A DNA stretch of 58,391 bases from an uncultured Clostridia bacterium (lineage in GTDB: Bacteria; Bacillota; Clostridia; Christensenellales; Aristaeellaceae), in the NCBI GenBank assembly GCA_934675735.1, contig CAKURR010000015.1, positions 1 through 58,391 on the forward strand. The letters run 5' to 3'. Numbering within the stretch: position 1 is the stretch's first letter; the number at the start of each line of letters is the position of its first letter. The translations under genes were made by a program, and so were the position numbers. The notes beneath the pieces are model-generated. The model did no database searches and was not told where the DNA came from. It worked only from the letters and a program-made list of their open reading frames with translations. Below are positions 8,547-16,881 of this stretch, in pieces.

Positions 8547-9256
8547 ACATGAACGATCCCATTGCCGCGTTGCTGGGCGGCTGGTCAACCGAACTGAACC
8601 TGTATTCCGCGCTGCTTCGGGTTGCGGTATCCGTCGTCTTTGCGGCGATTATCGGCTGCGAGCGCGCAAGCAAGCGTCACGCGGCGGGCCAGCGGACGTT
8701 CATCCTCGTTTCGCTGGCTTCCACCATGGCGATGATGCTCGACAAGAGCTTCTCGGGTATGAATATGCCGCTGATTTCCGCCGCGACGGTGATTGCCATC
8801 GCCATCATCAGCAGCAATTCGATTCTGTACAGCTCCAAGAACCAGATAAAAGGGCTGACGACCTCCGTTGCGCTCTGGGCGTGCGGCATCATCGGGCTGA
8901 CCATCGGCGCGGGGCTGTACACGGTTTCGGCCATCGGCTACGCGGCGCTGATGTGCTGCCTGGCGCTGTTCCCGTCGTTTGAAATCGACCTCAAGAACCG
9001 CTCCAACCACTTTGAAGTGCATTTGGAGCTGAAAAACCGCGAGGATTTGCAGCGCTTTATCACCACCATGCGCACGCTTGGGCTTAAAATCGACGACATC
9101 GAAGCCAATCCGGCGTATATCAATTCCGGTCTGAGCGTGTATTCCGTTTCGCTGACCGTGCGGCAGAAGGACAGGGCGAAATACAGCAGCCATAAAGAAA
9201 TGATTGAAGCCATCAATACGCTGGATTTCGTCTATTACGCGGAGGAAATCGACTGA
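8543..9256 (+). CDS. MgtC/SapB family membrane protein
   Basis: 237 residues. The N-terminal half holds four or five transmembrane helices with the family signature around IIGCERASKRHAAGQRTFIL and a conserved AATVIAIAIISS segment. The C-terminal 80-90 residues look like a small cytoplasmic ACT-like domain. MgtC proteins are linked to Mg2+ limitation and membrane energetics rather than direct transport. Its ATG overlaps the antiporter stop, and AGGAGG sits before it inside the upstream gene. The pairing suggests joint control of ion balance; that is inference. Confidence 0.87.
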   Translation: MNMNDPIAALLGGWSTELNLYSALLRVAVSVVFAAIIGCERASKRHAAGQRTFILVSLASTMAMMLDKSFSGMNMPLISAATVIAIAIISSNSILYSSKNQIKGLTTSVALWACGIIGLTIGAGLYTVSAIGYAALMCCLALFPSFEIDLKNRSNHFEVHLELKNREDLQRFITTMRTLGLKIDDIEANPAYINSGLSVYSVSLTVRQKDRAKYSSHKEMIEAINTLDFVYYAEEID

Positions 9257-9268
9257 TTCGGCGCAAAA

Positions 9269-9303
9269 AAACCTCGGGGAAGCGGAAAACTTCTCCGAGG
9301 TTT
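9269..9303. terminator. bidirectional intrinsic terminator
   Basis: A 14-bp stem (9269-9282 with 9290-9303, one G-U pair) has A residues on its left and T residues on its right. It serves the convergent MgtC-like and YitT genes. Confidence 0.88.
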
Positions 9304-9316
9304 CTTTATTCTTTTA

Positions 9317-9949
9317 TCATTCGGTGGTTTCGGCCTTCTGCGCGAGCGGCGACGGAATGCGCTGCATCAGCCCGATGAGCTGGCCGGAGAGCATCACCGT
9401 CAGCAGCGAGCAGGCGAGGCGGGGCAGCGGCAGATACGTCGCCGACAGCGCGAGCACAATCAGGTCGCTGGCCAGATAGATGCGCTCAATCGGCTGCCGT
9501 AGGACCTCGTGCAGGGCCATCGCCAGCGCGTCGTCGCCGCCCGGCGCGCCGCCCGCGCGCACGCTCAGCCCCACGCCGACGCCGACAAACAGCGCGCCGA
9601 CAATCGCGGCAACCAGCGGCATTTGCGCCAGCTGCGGCCAAAGCGGGTCGAACCGCTCAAAAAACGCGTAGAACGCGGAGAAGCCGCCGCCCGCGATGAC
9701 GGAATAGAAGATGAACGAGCGCCCCAGCGTGCGCCAGCCGCCGATGTAGCAGGCCGCGTTGAGCACAAGCCCCGAAATCGACGGCGACAGGCCGAACCAG
9801 TGGTGCAGCAGCAGCGTCAGCCCCAGCACACCGCCTTCGGTGACGCCGGAAAACGCATGCACGTTGTACAGGCCGAACGCGAGAATGGCGCTTCCCAGAA
9901 GCGCCATGACGCATTTGCGCAGCGAAAAGTATTCACGGAAAGAACGCAA
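9317..9949 (-). CDS. YitT family membrane protein without the DUF2179 domain
   Basis: 210-residue protein with five or six transmembrane helices. The motif GGAPGGDDALAMAL and the SGVTEGGVLGLTLLLHHWFG segment mark it as YitT (DUF161). Most YitT proteins are about 280 residues because of a C-terminal DUF2179 domain, which is absent here. I place the start at TTG 9949, 7 bases after AAGGGAG; a TTG at 9967 lies upstream of that motif. Function of the family is unknown. It is a single-gene unit with a strong promoter (9991-10019). Confidence 0.83.
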   Translation of the reverse strand: MRSFREYFSLRKCVMALLGSAILAFGLYNVHAFSGVTEGGVLGLTLLLHHWFGLSPSISGLVLNAACYIGGWRTLGRSFIFYSVIAGGGFSAFYAFFERFDPLWPQLAQMPLVAAIVGALFVGVGVGLSVRAGGAPGGDDALAMALHEVLRQPIERIYLASDLIVLALSATYLPLPRLACSLLTVMLSGQLIGLMQRIPSPLAQKAETTE

Positions 9950-9990
9950 AATAAAACTCCCTTTCAAAACATTGCGTCAAAAGTCTTTAT

Positions 9991-10019
9991 AGTATAAGGA
10001 ATAAAAACGTTTCTGTCAA
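9991..10019 (-). promoter_or_regulatory. strong promoter of the YitT gene
   Basis: On the minus strand TTGACA (10014-10019) is followed after 17 bases by TATACT (9991-9996). Confidence 0.75.
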
Positions 10020-10172
10020 GCCCGACGGGAACGCAAAACGAAAGGAAGTGGAAGAAATGTTCTGCTTTCAATGCGACAAAAGATTCAAAGTGGAGCATAA
10101 TGGGCAAAAATAAAACAAATTTATCGAAAGAGTGGAGTATAAATGGAGAAAACGCGGGAGAAACGCGCGGCG

Positions 10173-10201
10173 TTGTGCTTTTGCGCGCGCTGTGGTACAA
10201 T
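10173..10201 (+). promoter_or_regulatory. promoter of the aminopeptidase P gene
   Basis: TTGTGC (10173-10178) is followed after 17 bases by TACAAT (10196-10201), which is preceded by TGG as an extended -10. The spacer is unusually rich in alternating GC. Confidence 0.6.
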
Positions 10202-10233
10202 ACACATCAAGTAAACATAAAGGAGCGATTCCC

Positions 10234-11472
10234 ATGAATCGATATGAACAGCGCCGCCGCCGTGTGCTCGACCGGCTGCAATTCGGCGAAATGATGGTGC
10301 TTTACAGCGGCGAGAGCGTCGCCTGCTCGATGGACGAGGGCTATGATTTTGAGGCGAACCACCACTTCTTCTATCTGACGGGTCTGCGCCGCGAAAACAT
10401 GGCGCTTGTGCTGGCGAACACGCACAATCCCGCGCACGTGATTCTGTTCATCGAAGAGCCGATTCCCGAGATGGAGCGCTGGACGGGCCGCCGCGTGACG
10501 ATTGACGAGGCGAAGGCTGTCAGCGGTATTGACGATGTGCGCTATATCGACAGCGTGGACAGTCTCATTAGCCGTTGTATCGCGCGCGAGACGGTCGAAG
10601 CCGCGTATTTTGACTGCTACCGCAACGCGATGAGCGATGTGGACAGCTACAACATGCACAAGGCGAAGCGTTTCATGCAGGCGTATCCGGCTATTACCCT
10701 CAAGGACGCGCACCCGATGATCGCCGCCATGCGCATGGTGAAGGACGAGGACGAGGTCAAGACGCTCGAACGCGCGATTGACGTCACCGACAAGGGTCTT
10801 CGCCGCGTGCTCGCGACGCTTGAGCCGAACCGCATGGAATATCAGCAGCAGGCGGAGTTTGAATACGAAATCCGCATGCAGGGCGCGGAGCGCGTCTCCT
10901 TCCCGACCATCGCGGGCAGCGGCATCAACGGCTGCATGCTGCATTACGGCACGAACCACTGCAAGCTGGAGGACGGCAAGCTGTTGCTGCTCGACCTCGG
11001 CGCGCGCGTGGACGGCTACTGCGCCGATATCACCCGCACCTACCCGATTAACGGCCAATATTCCCCGCGCCAGAAGCAGATTTACGATATCGTATTGCGC
11101 GCGAACCGCGAAATCGCCAAGGCCGCGCGCCCGGGCGTGACGCTGCGCGAACTGAACGACCTGTGCAAAAAGGTGCTGGCCGAAGGGCTGACGGCCATCG
11201 GCAAGATTCAGTCTGCGGATGAAATCGGCAAATATTACATGCACGGCGTTTCCCACCACCTCGGCATCGACACGCACGACTGCGCCGTCCGCGAGGACCT
11301 CGGTCTGCGCGCGGGCATGGTCATCAGCGACGAGCCGGGCCTGTACATCGACGAGGAAGAAATCGGCATCCGCATCGAGGATGACCTGCTGATTACCGAC
11401 ACGGGCTGCCGTGTGCTTTCCGAAGCGATTCCGCGCACGACGGAGGAAATTGAAGCGCTGATGGCGCGCTGA
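10234..11472 (+). CDS. pepP: Xaa-Pro aminopeptidase (M24B family)
   Basis: 412-residue cytoplasmic metallopeptidase that removes an N-terminal residue ahead of proline. The N-terminal half is the aminopeptidase P domain (FYLTGLRRENMALVL). The C-terminal half is the pita-bread domain with the five metal ligands recognisable: two Asp in LLLDLGARVDGYCADITRTYP, His in HGVSHHLGIDTHD, Glu in DEPGLYIDEEE, and Glu in GIRIEDDLLIT. The ATG at 10234 follows AAGGAG by 9 bases. ispE starts 18 bases after the stop and is probably cotranscribed. Dipeptidase-type M24 enzymes are shorter, so aminopeptidase P is preferred. Confidence 0.92.
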   Translation: MNRYEQRRRRVLDRLQFGEMMVLYSGESVACSMDEGYDFEANHHFFYLTGLRRENMALVLANTHNPAHVILFIEEPIPEMERWTGRRVTIDEAKAVSGIDDVRYIDSVDSLISRCIARETVEAAYFDCYRNAMSDVDSYNMHKAKRFMQAYPAITLKDAHPMIAAMRMVKDEDEVKTLERAIDVTDKGLRRVLATLEPNRMEYQQQAEFEYEIRMQGAERVSFPTIAGSGINGCMLHYGTNHCKLEDGKLLLLDLGARVDGYCADITRTYPINGQYSPRQKQIYDIVLRANREIAKAARPGVTLRELNDLCKKVLAEGLTAIGKIQSADEIGKYYMHGVSHHLGIDTHDCAVREDLGLRAGMVISDEPGLYIDEEEIGIRIEDDLLITDTGCRVLSEAIPRTTEEIEALMAR

Positions 11473-11490
11473 CGCACGGAGGAACGACGC

Positions 11491-12381
11491 ATGAAGCTGA
11501 AAATACAAGCCAGAGCGAAAATCAACTGGACGCTCGACGTGGTCGGCACACTGCCCAACGGCTATCATGATTTGGATATGCTGATGCAGTCCGTCACGCT
11601 CTGCGACCAGATGACGATGGAGGAAGCGCCGCAGCTCACGCTCTATGTGCGGGCGCGCGGGCGCGCGTTCGTTCCGGCGGACGGCAATAACCTCGTGCTC
11701 AAGGCTGCGGCGGCGCTGCAAAGCGCGGCGGGCTGCACGCGCGGCGCGCGCATCACGCTTAAAAAATACATCCCTGTGGCGGCGGGCATGGGCGGCGGCA
11801 GCAGCGACGCGGCGGCCGCGCTCGTCGGGCTGAACCGCCTGTGGGGGCTGGGCCTCTCGACGGAGAAGCTGGAAGAAATAGGCCTGACCGTCGGCGCGGA
11901 TGTGCCCTTCTGCATCCGCGGCGGCTTGCAGCGGGCACAGGGCGTGGGCGAAAAGCTGACCCCGCTGGCGATGAAGAAGCCGCTGTATCTGGTGGCGTTT
12001 CAGCCCTGCCGCGGCCTGTCCACCAAAGAGGTGTTCACCGCGCTGCATGAGGACGGCATTCGCGATGCGGACAGGCCGAACAACGCAGCGGCTCAGCGGG
12101 CGCTGGCGGACGGCGACGTCCGCGCGCTCGGCGCGGCGCTGGGCAACGTGCTCGAACCCGTTTCGCGGCGGATGCGGCCGGAAATCGACCGCGCGATTCG
12201 CGCCATCGAAGAGAGCGGCGCGGTCGGCGCGCGGATGACGGGCAGCGGCTCGGCGGTTTTCGGCGTGTTCATGCACGCGGGCGCGTGCCGACGCGCGGCG
12301 GACAGGCTGACGGCGGCTTACCCCACCTGCCGCATGATGCGCACGGCGGCGCATGGCATCGTCGTCGAAGAAGAAGCGTAA
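11491..12381 (+). CDS. ispE: 4-diphosphocytidyl-2-C-methyl-D-erythritol kinase
   Basis: 296-residue GHMP kinase that phosphorylates CDP-methylerythritol in the MEP isoprenoid pathway. The N-terminal ARAKINWTLDVVG and GYHDLDMLMQSV segments are diagnostic for IspE. The ATP loop PVAAGMGGGSSDAA is near residues 96-109, and the late MTGSGSAVFGVF motif is present near residue 249. GGAGG precedes the ATG. It is cotranscribed with the aminopeptidase gene and followed by the sleB operon. Confidence 0.95.
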   Translation: MKLKIQARAKINWTLDVVGTLPNGYHDLDMLMQSVTLCDQMTMEEAPQLTLYVRARGRAFVPADGNNLVLKAAAALQSAAGCTRGARITLKKYIPVAAGMGGGSSDAAAALVGLNRLWGLGLSTEKLEEIGLTVGADVPFCIRGGLQRAQGVGEKLTPLAMKKPLYLVAFQPCRGLSTKEVFTALHEDGIRDADRPNNAAAQRALADGDVRALGAALGNVLEPVSRRMRPEIDRAIRAIEESGAVGARMTGSGSAVFGVFMHAGACRRAADRLTAAYPTCRMMRTAAHGIVVEEEA

Positions 12382-12449
12382 AACAGGTATAATTTCACAG
12401 CACACGGGCGACCCTTGTTCTATCAACCGCTTGAAACGGAGGAATGAAC

Positions 12450-12644
12450 ATGGGTCGCTTTTTTGCCGCGCTGCTTTTGTGCGCGCTGCTGCTGACGGGC
12501 TTAGCGCAGATGAAGGAGAAGGCGCAGCCCGTCTTTTTCAGCCTGCTGTTTGAGCAGCTTCTGCCCGAGTGGATGCTCGGCGAGGCGACGGCAGGCGAAG
12601 CGGAAGAGACGGAAGCGGCAGAGGGGGCGTGCGCATGGCTGTGA
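12450..12644 (+). CDS. small membrane-anchored protein at the head of the sleB-ypeB operon
   Basis: 64-residue protein. Residues 3-20 are strongly hydrophobic (signal anchor), followed by a short amphipathic part with FFSLLFEQLLPEWML and an acidic tail (GEAEETEAAEGA). The ATG at 12450 follows GGAGG by 7 bases; an ATG at 12444 directly abuts that motif and is unlikely. Its last 10 bases overlap the sleB start, so the two are probably translationally coupled. I know no named family. Location suggests a role in spore cortex lysis or germination. Confidence 0.7.
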   Translation: MGRFFAALLLCALLLTGLAQMKEKAQPVFFSLLFEQLLPEWMLGEATAGEAEETEAAEGACAWL

Positions 12645-13318
12645 GTCGAAAGACGGCGCGCATCGTCGCGGCGGGGCTTTTTGCGCTGATGCTGCTGTTT
12701 GCCCTTGCGCCGACGGCGCTCGCAGCGGTCTATTGGGGGCAGAGCGGCGAAACTGTCCGCCGCGTGCAGCAGAAGCTGAAACAGTGGGGCTATTACACGG
12801 GCGCGGTGGACGGCGTGTTCGGGCAAGGCACCTACGACGCGGTGATTCGCTTTCAGCAGAAGAACGGTTTGACCGCGGACGGCGTGGCGGGCACGGCGAC
12901 GCTGGCGGCGATGGGCATTGCCGAAACGGCGGCGGCCTCGGCGGTGACGACGGCGGCTTCCGGCTACGCGTCGGAGGTCGAGCTGCTGGCGCGGCTGATT
13001 CACGGCGAAGCGCGCGGCGAGCCGTATGTCGGCATGGTGGCGGTCGGCGCGGTGGTGCTCAATCGGGTGAAAAGCAGCCGATTCCCCAACACGATGGCGG
13101 GCGTGATTTATCAATCCGGCGCGTTTGACGCGGTGAGCGACGGGCAGATTAACCTCACGCCCAGTGAGCAGAGCCGCCGCGCCGCGCGCGACGCGATGAA
13201 CGGCTGGGACCCGACGGGCGGCTGTCTGTATTATTACAATCCGGCGACGGCGACGTCCGCGTGGATTTGGTCGCGCGAGGTGCGGCTGACCATCGGCGAT
13301 CACAGCTTCGCCGTATAA
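12635..13318 (+). CDS. sleB: spore cortex-lytic enzyme SleB
   Basis: 227-residue secreted hydrolase. Residues 1-30 are a signal peptide ending at ALA-AVYWG. Residues about 35-88 are a peptidoglycan-binding domain of the PG_binding_1 type (VRRVQQKLKQWGYYTGAVDG). Residues about 110-227 are the Hydrolase_2 domain, with LIHGEARGEPYVGMVAVGAV holding the expected catalytic Glu. It degrades spore cortex during germination as a lytic transglycosylase. The ATG at 12635 lies inside the preceding small gene. ypeB follows after 13 bases, the conserved sleB-ypeB arrangement. Confidence 0.94.
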   Translation: MAVSRKTARIVAAGLFALMLLFALAPTALAAVYWGQSGETVRRVQQKLKQWGYYTGAVDGVFGQGTYDAVIRFQQKNGLTADGVAGTATLAAMGIAETAAASAVTTAASGYASEVELLARLIHGEARGEPYVGMVAVGAVVLNRVKSSRFPNTMAGVIYQSGAFDAVSDGQINLTPSEQSRRAARDAMNGWDPTGGCLYYYNPATATSAWIWSREVRLTIGDHSFAV

Positions 13319-13331
13319 AAAGGGGAGCGGC

Positions 13332-14606
13332 ATGGAGGAGAAACGGGGAACGTCCATCCTGCTGGCGGCGCTGACGGTGCTGCTGTGTCTGTCCGTCGGG
13401 GCGGGCGGCGTGTTCCGCCTGCGCGAGGCCGAAATGCGGCGCGAGATGGCGATGCGGCAGCAGCGGGAGATGGCCGACGTGATTGCGGCGATGGCGGATA
13501 TCGAGGTCAACCTGTCCAAACTGCTGATTGCCTCGGGCGCGCGGCAAAGCGTTTCGCTGCTGGGCGAAACGGCGCTGCTGGCGCAGCATGTGGAAAGCGG
13601 CCTGTCCCGCATGACGGCGGATGCGCAGACGACGGGCGACGCGATGAAGTTTGCGGGGCAGATGGGGCAGTATTCGCTGGCGCTGGCGGCGCAGGTGTCG
13701 GACGGCGGCATGCTCACCGGCGACGACGAGCGGCAGATTGCGGATATGATGCAGGCGTGCCATGCGCTGGGGGAACAACTGTCGGGGCAAAGCGAAGGCG
13801 GTGGGGTTTCGTGGCACGAAAGCGGCGGCGAGACGGACAGCGGTATCGAATATCCGTCGCTGATTTACGACGGGCCGTTTTCGGATGGCAAAACCGACCG
13901 GCAGTCTGCCTTACTGAACACGAGTCGGTTTTCGCGCGGGCAGGCCAAAGAAGCGGCGGCCAAATACGCCGGCGTGACTGTGGACCGCGTGACGGAGGCG
14001 GCGGACAGCGGCGGGCGCTTTGAAGCGTTCGGCTTCACGGCGGATACGCCGGACGGCAGCATCGCCGTGCAGGTCACGGGGCAGGGCGGCTTTCTGCTCT
14101 GGATGATGCCCGAAAACGCGGAATTTGCGCAGCGGCGCAGCGTGGAAGAATGCCTGCAAAACGCGAAGGTCTATCTGGCGGATGTGGGCTTCGGCGAGAT
14201 GGAGCCGTGCTTTGTGCAGCAATACGACGGCATGGCCGTCGCCAACTTTGCCGCCGTGCAGGACGGGGTGACGCTCTATCCCGATCAGGTCAAGGTGCAG
14301 GTGAGCATGGACAGCGGGCGCGTGGTCGGCGCGGAATGCTCGCAGTACCTCGCCAACCACACGCGGCGCACGGATATCACGCCGACGGTGGACGCGGCGC
14401 GGGCGCGGGAGATGGTTTCCGCCAAGCTGAGCATAAAGAGCGAGCGCCTGTGCGTCATTCCTCAGGAGACGGGCGAAACCCTCTGCTGGGGATTTGAGTG
14501 CACGGACGGCACGGCGGATTACTGGGTTTTTGTCAACGCCAAGACTGCCGAAACCGAGCAGCTTCTGCGCGTGATTACGACCAATCAGGGGGAAGCGGCC
14601 CTGTAA
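13332..14606 (+). CDS. ypeB: germination protein YpeB
   Basis: 424 residues, close to the usual YpeB length. An N-terminal transmembrane segment spans about residues 8-28. A helical region follows, and the C-terminal half carries repeated PepSY-like units, for example SRGQAKEAAAKYAGVTVDRV and a late CWGFECTDGTADYWVFVNAKT. YpeB is needed for SleB to be stably placed in the spore and inhibits it until germination. The gene follows sleB by 13 bases with GGGGAG as binding site, and a hairpin follows the stop. Confidence 0.9.
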   Translation: MEEKRGTSILLAALTVLLCLSVGAGGVFRLREAEMRREMAMRQQREMADVIAAMADIEVNLSKLLIASGARQSVSLLGETALLAQHVESGLSRMTADAQTTGDAMKFAGQMGQYSLALAAQVSDGGMLTGDDERQIADMMQACHALGEQLSGQSEGGGVSWHESGGETDSGIEYPSLIYDGPFSDGKTDRQSALLNTSRFSRGQAKEAAAKYAGVTVDRVTEAADSGGRFEAFGFTADTPDGSIAVQVTGQGGFLLWMMPENAEFAQRRSVEECLQNAKVYLADVGFGEMEPCFVQQYDGMAVANFAAVQDGVTLYPDQVKVQVSMDSGRVVGAECSQYLANHTRRTDITPTVDAARAREMVSAKLSIKSERLCVIPQETGETLCWGFECTDGTADYWVFVNAKTAETEQLLRVITTNQGEAAL

Positions 14607-14611
14607 AACAA

Positions 14612-14635
14612 TTCTCCTCCCCGAAGGGAGGAGAA
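14612..14635 (+). terminator. hairpin after the sleB-ypeB operon
   Basis: A 10-bp stem TTCTCCTCCC/GGGAGGAGAA closes a CGAA tetraloop. The T tract after it is poor. Confidence 0.6.
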
Positions 14636-14661
14636 CGTTTGGTTATGGGGCGATAAAAGCG

Positions 14662-15111
14662 TTAACCGCCGCAGCGGCGACGGCGGCAGAGCCGCCTGCG
14701 GTTGACGATGGTGACGACGGTCGGTACACAGGAGTTGGTCAGCTGAACGACGTTGCCCATGACCGGGCCGGTGATGGTCGTGCAGTATTCGTTTGGGCTG
14801 CTGAGCAGCTCTTCGATGGCGTAACAGCCCGGCTCAAGTCCGCTGATGACGAGCGGCTCGTCGAGCCGGGTGCAGCTGCCCGCGCGGAGGGTGAAAACCT
14901 CCCCGTTCGGGTAGCTCGGGCCGGTGATGCGCAGGGTGAACGTGCGTTCCGTGCAGCTCTGACTGCCGCAAGGCTCGAGCACAATTTTATGAATGACCAG
15001 CGTCGGGCCGTTTTCCCAGCCCGCACAGCAAAAATGCGCCGGATTGCCGCAGAGCGGATGAAGCCATTCGGAATAGGGGCAGTTTGGTCTGCATTCACAG
15101 TTGCATGACAT
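14662..15111 (-). CDS. cysteine-rich protein with beta-sandwich-like domain, possible spore surface protein
   Basis: 149 residues. The first 35 contain many cysteines (MSCNCECRPNCP then CGN, FCCAG). Residues about 37-125 read like a prealbumin/Cna-B-type beta sandwich (FTLRITGPSYPNGEVFTLRAG and ISGLEPGCYAIEEL). The end is basic and cysteine-containing (RRRLCRRRRCGG). No signal peptide is seen. The ATG at 15111 follows GGAGGTG by 6 bases and decides against longer forms. Cys-rich cytoplasmically made proteins next to germination genes suggest a coat or exosporium component; that is inference. Confidence 0.75.
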   Translation of the reverse strand: MSCNCECRPNCPYSEWLHPLCGNPAHFCCAGWENGPTLVIHKIVLEPCGSQSCTERTFTLRITGPSYPNGEVFTLRAGSCTRLDEPLVISGLEPGCYAIEELLSSPNEYCTTITGPVMGNVVQLTNSCVPTVVTIVNRRRLCRRRRCGG

Positions 15112-15357
15112 ATCGGACACCTCCGGTTGATATGGAAAGCGCGTCTGCGCCTGTTTTTGATTTGATGGAAGCACATGCGCCTCAGGCTGCTGCACGACCG
15201 TAAAACCGATGAGCCGGGCCGCGGGCGCCAAAGCGGCGGCGGATAAACCGGCAATCGGCGGGCGTACATCCGGCCTCAGGCCGGGGGCGGCTCCACTGTA
15301 CCTTATGCGCGGGGGAAGCCCAAGGTGAAAAAGCCGACGGCGAAAAGCAAGAATAAA
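15112..15357. other. gene-free stretch between divergent genes
   Basis: This holds the 5' region of the minus-strand Cys-rich gene. I found no convincing promoter for that gene, either housekeeping or of the sporulation type, and no open reading frame with a binding site. Short imperfect GC-rich inverted repeats occur around 15268-15290. Confidence 0.5.
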
Positions 15358-15386
15358 TTGCAAAGGATGGAAATGCGCGGTATAAT
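15358..15386 (+). promoter_or_regulatory. promoter of the flippase gene
   Basis: TTGCAA (15358-15363) is followed after 17 bases by TATAAT (15381-15386), 48 bases before the ATG. Confidence 0.72.
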
Positions 15387-15434
15387 ACACAATAGGCTTA
15401 TTCGCTCGATCAAGTTGCAGAAAGGACTGCGCCC

Positions 15435-16736
15435 ATGAATGTCAAGCGCATCATCCGCCGCGTGACGGATAACGATTATCTTTTTACCATCTTCACCAAG
15501 ATTCTGGCCGTGCTCATCGGCCTTGTCGCGTCGTTTTATTCCAACCGCTTCCTCGGCCCGCAGCTCAAGGGCGAGCTGGGGCGCATTTCCTCGCTGCTCT
15601 CCGTCGTGGCGGTGACGGCGAACTTCGGTCTGTATCAGCCGTATCCCTATTATAAGCGGCAGGGCGAACCGGATGTGCTCAATAAGTTTCTGCGCATCTT
15701 TTTGCTGCAATTCATCGCCTATACCGTCATCGGCGTGATTGGCGCGGTCTGTTTTAATTCGTTTGAGCTGACGGCGGTCTGTCTGCTCGCGCCGATTCAG
15801 GTGCTGGCCAACCAGCTCAGCTTCATGATCATGGTGGAGGACGTCAAGTTCAAAAACGCCATCTTCTTCACCGCGCGCATCACCAACACCGTCATCACCA
15901 TTCTGGCGTTCTATACGATGGACAGGACGATTCTCGTCGCGCTGGCGCTCATCGTCGTGGGCGACGTGATCACCGTGGTGATGGCGCTGGCGCGGCTCAG
16001 GCGCATCCCCAACCCGATGAAGGCGGATTTGCGCTTCGCGGCGAAGATTGTGCCGTTCGGCTTCGTTTCGATGATTACCACGCTGATGCTGACGCTCAAC
16101 TACCGCGTGGATACGCTGATGATGGGCTATATGTATCACATCCCCGATACGGAAATCGGCTTCTATTCGCTCGGCGTGTCGCTGTCGGAATACGGCTGGC
16201 TGATACCGGACGCCTTCCGCGAGGTGCTGTTTTCCCGCACGGCGAAGGACGACGCGATTGAAGAAGTGACCATGAGCATGAAGGTCAATTTCTATCTGAC
16301 GCTGCTGATGATTCTGGGCATTCTCGTGCTGGGCCGCCCCGTCATCCGCATCCTGGCGGGCGCGGATTATCTGCCGGCGTACCCCGTGACGGTGATGCTG
16401 ATTGCGGGCATCATCCCGATGAGCTATTTTAAGATTATCGGTACGCTGCTGCTCGCGCAGGGCAAAAAGGGCGTATATCTGGGCATGCTCAGCGCGTCGG
16501 TGCTGGTCAATATTCTGTGCAATATGGTCACCATTCCGCTCTGGGGCAAGATGGGTGCGGCGGTTGCTTCCGTCGTCTCCTATGCCGTGGCGGGCTTCGT
16601 GTTTCTGGGGTATTACCTCAAGACGTATCATATCCCGCTGAGCGCCGTGTTTGTTTTCAGCCCTGAGGAAAGGGCCAAACTGACAAGCAAAATCGGCGCG
16701 GTCAAGCGGAAGCTGGGGAAGAAAAAAGCTGTGTAA
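15435..16736 (+). CDS. polysaccharide flippase (MATE/MOP superfamily, Wzx-like)
   Basis: 433-residue protein with about 12 transmembrane helices. The start (FTIFTKILAVLIGLVASFYS, then NRFLGPQLKGELGRISSLLS) is typical of O-antigen/teichoic-acid type flippases. A C-terminal block with GKMGAAVASVVSYAVAGFVF matches the polysaccharide synthesis C-terminal domain. Such proteins move lipid-linked sugars across the membrane. It has its own promoter and no glycosyltransferase neighbours, so the cargo is unknown. It is not clearly SpoVB or MurJ. Confidence 0.85.
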   Translation: MNVKRIIRRVTDNDYLFTIFTKILAVLIGLVASFYSNRFLGPQLKGELGRISSLLSVVAVTANFGLYQPYPYYKRQGEPDVLNKFLRIFLLQFIAYTVIGVIGAVCFNSFELTAVCLLAPIQVLANQLSFMIMVEDVKFKNAIFFTARITNTVITILAFYTMDRTILVALALIVVGDVITVVMALARLRRIPNPMKADLRFAAKIVPFGFVSMITTLMLTLNYRVDTLMMGYMYHIPDTEIGFYSLGVSLSEYGWLIPDAFREVLFSRTAKDDAIEEVTMSMKVNFYLTLLMILGILVLGRPVIRILAGADYLPAYPVTVMLIAGIIPMSYFKIIGTLLLAQGKKGVYLGMLSASVLVNILCNMVTIPLWGKMGAAVASVVSYAVAGFVFLGYYLKTYHIPLSAVFVFSPEERAKLTSKIGAVKRKLGKKKAV

Positions 16737-16752
16737 ACACATGTGCTGCATG

Positions 16753-16868
16753 TAGGGACGCGCAATGCGCGCCCCTATAATCGGGCACTTTCTGCATCGC
16801 GCAGCGATGCAGAAGGTGGGAAATTCGGAAACCTCAGGTTTCTGGTGGGGGTTGGGGCAAAGCCCCAA
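16753..16868 (+). repeat. family A modular hairpin repeat, copy 1 (upstream of the AAA+ gene)
   Basis: Four consecutive inverted repeats. Module i is the near-palindrome around GGACGCGCAATGCGCGCCC (16754-16776). Module ii is TTCTGCATCGC/GCGATGCAGAA with loop GCA (16790-16814). Module iii is CGGAAACC/GGTTTCTG with loop TCA (16826-16844). Module iv is TTGGGGC/GCCCCAA with loop AAA (16852-16868). The last stem ends 13 bases before the ATG of the next gene. Confidence 0.85.
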
Positions 16869-16881
16869 GAAAGGGAAAAAC

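Noticed and set aside
12387..12392. TATAAT after ispE as promoter of the sleB operon
   Set aside because: No matching -35 at 16-18 bases, and sleB is expected to be read by a forespore sigma factor, whose consensus I could not find here.
10207..12426. A 739-codon open frame antisense to the aminopeptidase and ispE genes
   Set aside because: It mirrors two clear genes, lacks a binding site and family motifs, and its composition is that expected from the GC-rich third codon positions of the real genes. The same holds for long antisense frames at 1088-2401, 2730-4613, 23428-25533 and 51198-53363.
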